Shown here in pieces: positions 1-6,659 of a stretch of DNA of 10,736 nucleotides. The DNA is taken from the NCBI GenBank assembly GCA_027578815.1, contig JANBTH010000840.1, forward strand, positions 1-10,736, given 5' to 3'. This DNA is from Coemansia sp. RSA 1804 (Eukaryota > Kickxellomycota > Kickxellomycetes > Kickxellales > Kickxellaceae). Each line of letters starts with the position of its first letter. Positions within the stretch are counted from its first letter, which is position 1. Below the pieces are notes generated by a model. That model was not told the origin of the DNA. It worked only from the letters and a program-made list of their open reading frames with translations, and searched no databases. Made by a program: the position numbers and the translations under genes.

Positions 1-1367
1 AGCCCCTCCTGCACCGTGTATGTGAACTCGTGGTGCGCCGTCTTCAGGAACTTGGCCACCTTGCGTGCTGCCAGCAGGTCCGGCGCTCCCGGAAGCCCAA
101 CAGAGAACGAGTGCATGCGCGGGAAGTACCGAGCGCTGCGTGTGTCGATATCCTCGACATCCGATTGCGCGTTGGCTGAGATGCGCGCCGCCTCGCGTAC
201 CGCAATACTGGAGATCAGACTAGAGTCCAGGCCTCCCGACAGGAGCACACCGTACGGCACCTCGGCCATCAGACGCTTGCGCACAGCCGCCGTCAGCGAC
301 TCGCGCAGTGCGCGGTAATCGACAGGTGCCGTTGGGATGCGCTCGGGAGTCCACCAGTCTGGCTTGAAGTAGCGGTGGAACTGTCCGTCCTTCGAGTCGA
401 AGAAGTGGCCCGGCGGGAACTCGTCGATCTGGTCGCACTCCTCGTTCAGCGACTTCAGCTCCGACGCAACGTACACCGTCTCGGGGTGCGCCGATACGCG
501 TCCGATGTACAGCGTGGTGATGCCAATCGGATCGCGCGCTGCCACCAGTCGCGGCTGCGTTGTGCGGCGGTCAACAAGCGCCCACGAAAACATTCCGTCG
601 AGCTTGGCGCACACATCGGTGCCGATCTCGCTGTACTACAAGGCAGAAGAACATCATTATCCAGGCACGCTGGTGTTGGAGCTTAGTGATCAATGCAAGA
701 TAGAGGACGGGAAATGGAGCATCATCCTTTTTCTTCAAGAGCCCCTCCAGAAAACTGGTAACCAACTGTTCCGTTGTTTCATGCCGCCTGGTTTGGGTTG
801 GTTGGGGGGGGGGGGGCAAAAGTAGAAATAGTGGAGATGAGCGATCCCATCCAGTCACAAAGCGAGAATAATATATGGCCGCGCAGAAAAAAAAGCATAG
901 ATAAAGCACAACCCGCAAATGGGCGAATTAAATGATCCCGCATGGTTAAAGAAAAAACCTCAATCCCAAGTAGCAAACAGATCCGGGGGAGAGAGAGAAA
1001 AGGGATCGGGCATAACAGAATCTAGTCACTTTGTTTGCTTTCAACTTACAGCGTGCAGAATGACCTCGCAGTCCGAGTGCGTCTTGAACTTGGCAGGCTG
1101 CTCCAGCTGGCGCTCAAGCACCTTGTGGTTGTATATCTCTCCGTTGACTGTCAGGATAATCGTCTCGTCCTCGTTGGTCAGAGGCTGCGCTCCGGTGTCG
1201 ACGCCCACAATCGCCAGCCGCTCGTGGCAGATGATGCTGTTGTCCGCTACCACGCATCCCGACCAGTCCGGTCCGCGATGGCGGATCTGCTTGGACAGCT
1301 CAAGCGCGCGATGCCGGTACTTTTCGACATCGCCCTGGTAGTTGAACACACAAAAGATGCCACACAT
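1..1367 (-). CDS. ASN1: Asparagine synthetase (glutamine-hydrolysing), 5' part; exons 1050-1367 and 1-635
   Basis: Makes asparagine from aspartate, ATP and glutamine-derived ammonia in the cytosol. Exon 1 starts Met-Cys-Gly-Ile-Phe, so the N-terminal nucleophile Cys2 of class II glutamine amidotransferases is present; Arg50, the Asn75-Gly-Glu77 motif and Asp99 fit the glutamine-binding residues of the AsnB family. Exon 2 continues in phase with the rest of the amidotransferase domain (GMFSW, ARDPIGITTLY) and enters the synthetase domain, where SGGLDSS at residues 239-245 is the PP-loop ATP pyrophosphatase motif. Joining the exons after the GTAAGT donor and the TAG acceptor gives 317 residues, against roughly 550-590 for the family, so the 3' end lies off the left edge. 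No key residue is missing in the visible part. Codons are strongly G/C-ending, which suggests high expression. The gene is head-to-head with MSH1. The family call is very secure; the symbol is by homology only. Confidence 0.96.
636..1049 (-). other. Spliceosomal intron in the asparagine synthetase gene (414 nt)
   Basis: On the minus strand the coding frame of exon 1 runs into a GTAAGT donor (1049-1044) followed at once by an in-frame TGA, and homology resumes right after a TAG acceptor (638-636). Splicing is phase 0 and restores the family sequence across the junction (CEVILHA then YSEIG). A possible branch site, CACTAAG, lies near 683-689, about 50 nt before the acceptor. The other nearby AG (632-631) would shift the frame. 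The intron carries a 13-base C run in the sense strand. Confidence 0.93.
804..816. repeat. G13/C13 homopolymer with a G-rich flank inside the intron
   Basis: Thirteen consecutive G on the plus strand follow a G-rich stretch with short GG and GGG runs from about 790. On the transcribed sense strand it reads as a C tract about 170 nt before the acceptor. Such a tract could form a quadruplex (plus strand) or an i-motif (minus strand), and its length is prone to sequencing error. No function is shown. Confidence 0.85.
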
Positions 1368-1475
1368 AACGGTTCAAGGATGAATAGATAGATGGGGGGA
1401 ATAAGGGCAATATCTAGCTGCTGCTTTAATATAAAATAATACTAGAATTATGTGGGAAAAGAAAGTCCAAGTCAG

Positions 1476-1483
1476 CTTTTATA
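1476..1483 (-). promoter_or_regulatory. TATA box for asparagine synthetase
   Basis: The minus strand reads TATAAAAG, an ideal TATA box, about 110 bp before the ATG at 1367. The spacing closely matches that of the TATA box before the VPS9-domain gene in this window, which supports both. Transcription would start some 30 to 100 bp downstream, leaving a short leader. Confidence 0.65.
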
Positions 1484-1969
1484 TTTCTCCCAGGCGCAAA
1501 AATAAAAGACTAGAACACGTTTTGCTATTCTTTCTTCTTTTATCTACGGATGAGATGATAAAGGGGGGAAGAAGGAAAAGAAAGGAAAGATAACAAGGCA
1601 AAGACGCTTTTTATGACCAAAGAGGGAGAGAGAAAAAGGAGGAACGGCCGCTGTATTTATATATCCCGCGCTCTTTTGGCCTCTTCTTTTTTCTCTTTGG
1701 TAAGCAAGCGTTTCTTGCTTGTAGACGTTCTCCTTCGTCAGAAGCAGTGTCATTGATCGTTTTCAGAACGAACAAAACCAGCCTTTTCTTGTCTCTTTTG
1801 GCAAATCATCACCGATCCGGACCAAAAAGCCAGACGCACTTTGCTATTCATTTTATCTGCCACTATTTTGTCACCAGCATCCAAAGGAAGCAAAAGATAA
1901 ATAGTTGCTTTTGTGATGTGACTCGTTGTCGCTGCATGGCACATTATAGTACAGTTGCAGACCTGCGAG

Positions 1970-1976
1970 TGAGTCA
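1970..1976. promoter_or_regulatory. Gcn4/AP-1-type site TGAGTCA
   Basis: A perfect TGASTCA palindrome, the binding site of Gcn4/CpcA-type bZIP activators, lies about 600 bp upstream of the synthetase ATG and 400 bp upstream of the MSH1 ATG. Asparagine synthetase genes are established targets of general amino-acid control in fungi, so the site makes sense there. A 7-bp match can occur by chance, and the distance is long for yeast-like promoters. A near-match lies 51 bp away at 1919-1925. Confidence 0.4.
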
Positions 1977-2290
1977 TTTTTTTCTTGCCACGGACCAGGT
2001 CCCAAAGCTCAGCCAACCAGGTGCTTTCTTTTTTTCTTTTCTTTTCACTGCAATAGTAAACGGCGCCTGTTATCGTACCAGATCGCTGCAAATATCCCAT
2101 TCCTCATCCTCCCTTCAATCTGATCAAGTTATCATGCTCTCTGTTGCTGTCTTCGCTGATCTCTGACTTTTGAAAGTCAAGGGTTCTTGGTGATTCCAGA
2201 TCAGAAGATGTTCAACCAGAGCTGTAGGTTTCGATCTTTAGCTTTTTTTTTTCCTCTTTCTTTGCTCTGTTTTTAAACCAGAAAAAGAGA

Positions 2291-2350
2291 ATGAGGAGTT
2301 CTCTCCAGACACTCTTTACACACGTCTTACTTGCATTTCGTTTCTTGTAA
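2291..2350 (+). other. Upstream ORF or alternative first exon of MSH1
   Basis: An ATG opens 19 codons (MRSSLQTLFTHVLLAFRFL, then TAA) that end 32 bases before the MSH1 ATG and are in another frame. It may be a plain upstream ORF that lowers translation. Its product is basic and hydrophobic, like a mitochondrial presequence. A GTAAAC donor candidate at 2347 and a CAG acceptor at 2406-2408 would remove 62 nt and join it in frame to MSH1 residue K10. The donor is not an ideal consensus, so this stays open. Confidence 0.35.
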
Positions 2351-2382
2351 ACCCCGTATACTGCTTGCTGGAGAAAAAAAGG

Positions 2383-5300
2383 ATGCTACTGCTTGCACGC
2401 AATGGCAGAAAGCAGGTAGTCTCTTCATTTCGCACTTTTACACATCCTCATTCCGTCTGCCAGAAAGAACGGCGCCTTTCACAACTGCCGGATCGAGTTG
2501 GCTTTATTTGTTTTGCTAATAGCCGTATAACGTTAACAGGGCCAGCATCTGTGCCAGAACCCGGGCCCCGGTTGCGGCTGCATCAAGGGCTCTCGAATTG
2601 CGTTAGCTGTTGCACATACGGCACGTCATCCCCTGCTGCCAAAAGACCTGCTCCAAAGAAGGACAATGCGAGTACAGAACAGGAGCAGCAATCGGAATTG
2701 GACGAGACACCGCCCCGATCCACCACAAGCAGCAATAGCGCGGTTCTCGCCACCGTGAACGAGTGCCGTCAGAAGTACCCAAACTGCGTTCTCCTGGTGA
2801 GAGTGGGCGATTTCTACGAGCTGTACTATGAACAGGCCGACGAGGTTGGCGGTGATGTCCTTGGGCTGCAAGTGGTCGATAAAAAGTTTCGCAATGGGAG
2901 TGTTCGCTTTACCGGGTTTCCATCCCGATCGTTGCTGCGTTACATCGAGCTTCTTGTTTACCGTCATGGATTATCAATTGCTCTATGCGAGCAGTTCCAG
3001 GAACCAATGCGCCGCACCTTCACTCGTAAAGTTACCCGTGTGATCACGCCTGGGACGCTGATTGACGACCAGTGTATTGCAGATACCAGAGTCCATAACT
3101 ACATACTCAGTATTGCCCGCCTGGACCAGCGCCAGATACAATACAAACAGCGTCTCGATGAATGGCAGAGAGCAAAGGCTATGGTGCTGGATGCCTATGA
3201 AGCGGATATTGCCCGAGTGATTGCCAATGCAAGACGAGAGTGGATCGAGTCGGGGAACAGCGAGTCCGAGTTCAACGAATCTGATGTAGCTCTCCCCGAT
3301 GCGCCTGAAATACCGCCGATACCGCAAATCACCGAGATCCCAGCCACTGAGAACAAGTTTCTGGGCGGCAAGAGCGACGAGAGCGCCGATGTTGAGCTGA
3401 GTCTTGCTTGGCTTGATCTGGCTACCGGCGATTTCATGACGTGTCCAAGCTCGAGATTTGTACTTGCGACTGATATTGCGCGCATCCGTCCAAAGGAGAT
3501 CCTTGTGGATAGCGGCAGTACTGCTGTCCACGCTCTTGTTGCAGAGTTGTTCCCTCCCCTACAAACTGCTGGCCATCCTACAATCACTAAGGTTCCTACA
3601 GACACATTCCACCATTGGCATTACTACACGCAATCAGACAGCGAAGAGATAGAAACAGATAAAAATAGAAGCAAGAACATGTTGGAAAAGCATTCATCGA
3701 AATCGCCATCATTGCATTCGCAAGCAGAAGGAAACGCTGCTACTATTGCTAGCAGAAGTAGTAAGATAAGGAACAACCCTAACGCACCCTTGTCAATATC
3801 CGCACCGCCAAGACAGCTTATAACATTACCTGAGCGCCTTTTGTTTGAAGCAGTGGAGCTTTCAAGGGGCGAACACGCTGCCGCATCTGCTTTGATTAAC
3901 TATATTCTAGACACGCAGCTTGGTCTGCTACCTCCTCTGCAGCCGCCCAAGCGATACAAGGCCGAAAGTCACGTACGGATGAGCGCACCTACGATCCAGG
4001 CACTTGAACTCTTGCGGCCATTGATGGGCGACCATGCCGAAGCTGGTCGATCGTTACTCAGCGAGATCGACCACACTAGGACCAGTGCAGGAGGCAGACT
4101 GCTTACCAATCGACTGGTTGCTCCGTCTGCCGACCTGGATATCATTGAGCGGAGACTCGATCTTGTAGAGTTCTTTGGCGCCAATCCTCGTGAGCGCGAG
4201 CACATTCACGAGCAGCTGAGCAGTATTGGCGATGTGGAGCGCGCAGTCAACAAACTGTCTCTTAATTGCGGCGGCCCTCATGATCTCCTTGATATAGCCC
4301 GCACACTGCAGGTGGTCTCAAAGATCAAGGCAATACTGGGTGGCTATCTGGAAAGAACGGAAGAATTGGCCACAGCTAATCAAAAGCAGAGCAGCAGCAG
4401 CAGTACAACACGGAGACGGCGGAGATCAGGCGTGTTAAAGTCATACAGCATGGAGTCAGGGATTCGTAAAGTTGTTTACGCAAAGGAGTCTGCGCTTCAG
4501 TCGCTGGATGAGCTATCCAAGGACATATTATTGAGGATAAAAAGTGATGCACCGCGAGACCTTAAAGAGTTCGGGTTCTTGCAGCCTAACTGTAGCAAGG
4601 AAATCAAGAACCTCCACGCGCTTCTGGACGAAAAAGATGACGAGCGCAGGCAGCTTCAAGAGAGATGGAAACAGCAGTACGGCTGCAGCACGCTCAAGCT
4701 CGACACGATTCCTGCGCTTGGACACTTTATTGAGGTTTCTAAGCGGGAGTCTGCTCGGATGTCAGATGTTGGCTCGGATTTCCGAATGATACAGTCCCTG
4801 AAGAGCAAAGTACGATTCGAAAACAACGAGTGGACATATTTACTGTCTGAGATTGAGATGCTGAGGAACAGACTCCAGGCGGAGGAGATGCGCATCTTTG
4901 AGGAGCTGAGAAATTCTGCGCTTGCTGCCAGTCTTGCAATCCGCACGAACAGCAAGATCCTAGCAGAAATTGACGTTGCCATATCATCTGCATTGCATGC
5001 CTTGACGCGGCAGTATGTGCGTCCGCGCTTTGTATCATCGTATGGCACCGACCCAAAAGGCAAACAACATACAATTATGAATGGCAGACATCCGGTTGTA
5101 GAGTCCCAGCTGCTGGAGTCAAGTCGCCAATATGTTGGGAATGACTGCATGTTTCACAACGCAAACGCCCGTGTTCTCTTGCTCACTGGGCCAAACATGG
5201 GCGGGAAGAGCACGTATCTGCGACAGATAGCGCTGACCTCGATACTTGCACAAATAGGAGCATTTGTGCCTGCCGATGATGCGCAGCTTCAGATTGTCGA

Positions 5301-5748
5301 TGCCATTTACTCTCGCATCGGGGCACACGACAATCTGGCACTTGATCAGTCTACTTTTATGATTGAGATGTCGGAGACCGCGGACATACTCAAGCACGCA
5401 ACCCCCGACTCGCTTGTGATCCTCGATGAGATTGGGCGTGGCATGTCTACTTCGGATGGGATTGCCATCGCGTATGCCACACTTCGGTATCTGCACGACA
5501 AAGTGCGATGCAAGGCGGTCTTTGCCACACACTACCACGAGCTGGTTCCGCATGTGGTGCCAAAGCTAGATGCGCTCAGTCCGCTGCACACTGCTGTGTA
5601 CGAGGATGGAAAGGGCGGGTTCTCGTTCCTTCATAAGGTTCAGCCGGGAATTTGCACCGACTCGCATGCGCTCTACGTAGCCCAAATCGCAGGCATTCCA
5701 AAACGGGTTCTTGAAATGGCTCGCGACTTTGCGGCATCCAAAGCATGA
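2383..5748 (+). CDS. MSH1: Mitochondrial DNA mismatch repair protein MSH1 (MutS family)
   Basis: A MutS-type ATPase that binds mismatched DNA and, as MSH1, protects mitochondrial DNA. The 1121-residue protein starts MLLLARNGRKQVVSSFRTF, basic and hydrophobic like a mitochondrial presequence. The mismatch-recognition domain (about 125-240) carries the Phe-X-Glu wedge at F144-Y-E146, the hallmark of MutS, MSH1 and MSH6. Connector, lever and clamp regions follow. The ATPase domain (about 890-1115) has Walker A GPNMGGKST (936-944), Walker B ending D1015-E1016, the GRGMSTSDG signature (1018-1026) and FATHYHEL (1047-1054). It is longer than yeast Msh1 (about 960) because of inserts at about 247-336, 411-483 and a Ser/Arg tract at 670-683. 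It ends soon after the ATPase core with no long tail. The ATG at 2383 has A at -3; the open frame begins further upstream only at a TTG. The inner exon is certain; the 5' end is less so. Confidence 0.95.
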   Translation: MLLLARNGRKQVVSSFRTFTHPHSVCQKERRLSQLPDRVGFICFANSRITLTGPASVPEPGPRLRLHQGLSNCVSCCTYGTSSPAAKRPAPKKDNASTEQEQQSELDETPPRSTTSSNSAVLATVNECRQKYPNCVLLVRVGDFYELYYEQADEVGGDVLGLQVVDKKFRNGSVRFTGFPSRSLLRYIELLVYRHGLSIALCEQFQEPMRRTFTRKVTRVITPGTLIDDQCIADTRVHNYILSIARLDQRQIQYKQRLDEWQRAKAMVLDAYEADIARVIANARREWIESGNSESEFNESDVALPDAPEIPPIPQITEIPATENKFLGGKSDESADVELSLAWLDLATGDFMTCPSSRFVLATDIARIRPKEILVDSGSTAVHALVAELFPPLQTAGHPTITKVPTDTFHHWHYYTQSDSEEIETDKNRSKNMLEKHSSKSPSLHSQAEGNAATIASRSSKIRNNPNAPLSISAPPRQLITLPERLLFEAVELSRGEHAAASALINYILDTQLGLLPPLQPPKRYKAESHVRMSAPTIQALELLRPLMGDHAEAGRSLLSEIDHTRTSAGGRLLTNRLVAPSADLDIIERRLDLVEFFGANPREREHIHEQLSSIGDVERAVNKLSLNCGGPHDLLDIARTLQVVSKIKAILGGYLERTEELATANQKQSSSSSTTRRRRRSGVLKSYSMESGIRKVVYAKESALQSLDELSKDILLRIKSDAPRDLKEFGFLQPNCSKEIKNLHALLDEKDDERRQLQERWKQQYGCSTLKLDTIPALGHFIEVSKRESARMSDVGSDFRMIQSLKSKVRFENNEWTYLLSEIEMLRNRLQAEEMRIFEELRNSALAASLAIRTNSKILAEIDVAISSALHALTRQYVRPRFVSSYGTDPKGKQHTIMNGRHPVVESQLLESSRQYVGNDCMFHNANARVLLLTGPNMGGKSTYLRQIALTSILAQIGAFVPADDAQLQIVDAIYSRIGAHDNLALDQSTFMIEMSETADILKHATPDSLVILDEIGRGMSTSDGIAIAYATLRYLHDKVRCKAVFATHYHELVPHVVPKLDALSPLHTAVYEDGKGGFSFLHKVQPGICTDSHALYVAQIAGIPKRVLEMARDFAASKA
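4390..4404 (+). repeat. AGC repeat coding for a serine tract in MSH1
   Basis: Four AGC codons and one AGT give five serines (residues 670-674), followed by two Thr and five Arg. It lies in a low-complexity loop within the lever/clamp part of the protein. The DNA is a CAG/CTG-type microsatellite read in the serine frame. Confidence 0.85.
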
Positions 5749-6133
5749 GCCCTTGCTTTCAATGTTCCTTTCAACCTTCACAACCAGTATATGTAATTAG
5801 AGAAACATGACGGATTTCTACACATTAAAGCCATGCCCTGCTGTAGATCTAGACTATCCATGTATTGTGCCGTAGAGCAATAACAAAGGTGTGTGAGGAG
5901 AAGAGGGATATTTTGCCATCCGACATGTCATCAGGAGGATCGCATAACCCATATTAAAGATGGCAAATAAAGCCGTCTCACAAATAGCTGCTAGTCTGCA
6001 TCGGATGGGGCACAAAAGTTTAAAGACCGCCGTTCTTATTCTTCCACTTCTTGCCGTCACCATATCAACGTTTACATTTTTAATCTGTATTCTCTAACAT
6101 ACACACTGTCCAAGCATAACACACTCAAAAGCA
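5749..6133 (+). promoter_or_regulatory. MSH1 3' flank and dynein light chain promoter
   Basis: These 385 bp hold no gene I can support. ATTAAA at 5824-5829 and AATAAA at 5966-5971 could act as polyadenylation signals for MSH1. A weak TATA-like TTTAAAG near 6019, about 115 bp before the light chain ATG, could serve that gene. A minus-strand open frame at 5854-6063 shows no family likeness. Confidence 0.45.
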
Positions 6134-6511
6134 ATGGATCCCCAGCAGCAGCAGCAGCAGCAGCAAACAACAGCAACAGCAACACCATCTCAGAAACAAC
6201 TGAGCAAAGACGAAGTGTACAAATTCCTGAAATCAGCAGTTGATCTGGCCATTGGATCTGGCGAGTATCACCACAGGGCGGTAAGCGAGCTGCAAAACAA
6301 CATCACCCAGTACGCGATCAAGAAGATTGGAGCAGTGAAGCCGGCGTCGACAAAATGTGTTGTCACTTGTACCGTCGTCCAAAACACGGACGCCGGCTTC
6401 CACATAACCAATGCGTTACACTGGGATGATTCATGCGACACTGTGGTGACGTACAATTTCCAGAACAAGGCAATGAACATTGTGCTTACAGCGTACCTAA
6501 TCACCACATAG
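6134..6511 (+). CDS. DYNLT1: Dynein light chain, Tctex type
   Basis: A small subunit that dimerises on the dynein intermediate chain and helps cargo binding in cytoplasmic dynein. The 125 residues contain one Tctex-1 domain, roughly residues 22-125. It opens with a helical DEVYKFLKSAVDLAIG segment that matches the family's first helix, then a Thr-Lys-Cys-Val-Val-Thr-Cys strand (like YIVTC of animal DYNLT1), a QNTDAGFH segment (like QKNGAGLH), and a C-terminal strand NKAMNIVLTAYLI (like NKTMYCIVSAF). Only the N-terminus departs from the usual 113-116 residues: eight glutamines after Met-Asp-Pro, then a Thr/Ala stretch. The gene is a single exon with G at -3 and +4. It is convergent with the VPS9-domain gene, leaving 148 bp between the stop codons. 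DYNLT1 versus DYNLT3 cannot be told apart here. Confidence 0.92.
   Translation: MDPQQQQQQQQTTATATPSQKQLSKDEVYKFLKSAVDLAIGSGEYHHRAVSELQNNITQYAIKKIGAVKPASTKCVVTCTVVQNTDAGFHITNALHWDDSCDTVVTYNFQNKAMNIVLTAYLITT
6143..6166 (+). repeat. CAG repeat coding for polyglutamine in the dynein light chain
   Basis: Seven CAG codons and one CAA code for Q4 to Q11, and CAA/CAG-rich sequence continues to about 6182. The nearly pure repeat makes length variation between strains likely. It precedes the folded domain and should not disturb it. Confidence 0.9.
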
Positions 6512-6544
6512 ACGATAGAGAAGGATCCTATAAACCTTGTAACG

Positions 6545-6569
6545 CAAAAAAAAAATAAAATAAAAATAA
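6545..6569 (+). terminator. Polyadenylation region of the dynein light chain gene
   Basis: An A-rich stretch 34 to 58 bases after the stop holds two overlapping AATAAA hexamers (6554-6559 and 6559-6564). This fits a fungal cleavage and polyadenylation signal. No matching AATAAA was seen on the minus strand of the 148-bp gap for the opposing gene, which may end inside the light chain gene or use a variant signal. Confidence 0.5.
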
Positions 6570-6659
6570 CAAATCGCTTGAAGAGAAACGTGAAAAGAAG
6601 AAAATGTCGAATAACGAGTAGTTCCAAGATATTGCGTTGCTTTGAAAACCCCGCCCGTC

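Larger units (their letters stand above)
1368..2382. promoter_or_regulatory. Divergent promoter region between asparagine synthetase and MSH1
   Basis: About 1 kb without a gene I can support. The half next to the synthetase has a TATA box (1476-1483), a second TATA-like AT stretch near 1655-1668, and a purine-rich tract from about 1553 to 1643 (pyrimidine-rich in the sense of the synthetase). The middle holds TGAGTCA at 1970-1976 and a one-mismatch copy, TGACTCG, at 1919-1925. The half next to MSH1 is rich in T and C tracts (2027-2045, 2243-2262), usual in fungal promoters and leaders, and has a 19-codon upstream ORF. A 7-bp inverted repeat sits at 2164-2179. Open frames of up to 139 codons here resemble no family and are treated as chance. 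Confidence 0.7.

Noticed and set aside
804..816. G run as telomere-like or element-end sequence
   Set aside because: It is a plain homopolymer without a repeating telomere unit, inside an intron bounded by coding exons.
1371..1381. GGTTCAAGGAT, similar to a tRNA B box
   Set aside because: No matching A box, no cloverleaf, and it lies in the leader directly before the asparagine synthetase ATG.
1750..2100. Minus-strand open frame of 116 codons starting with ATG between the synthetase and MSH1
   Set aside because: No family resemblance, odd composition, and it lies in promoter-like sequence with T-rich tracts. Kept out as chance, though RNA data could reopen it.
1747..2166. Plus-strand open frame of 139 codons in the same gap
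   Set aside because: It begins with GTG, not ATG, and the product is a mix of Phe/Ser-rich pieces translated from T-rich DNA; it overlaps the opposite frame just mentioned.
2365..2382. Start of MSH1 at the TTG six codons before the ATG
   Set aside because: Nuclear fungal genes start at ATG as a rule; the ATG at 2383 has A at -3 and gives a good presequence.
2983..3531. Minus-strand open frame of 182 codons opposite MSH1
   Set aside because: Antisense shadow of a clear MutS coding region, with no domain of its own.
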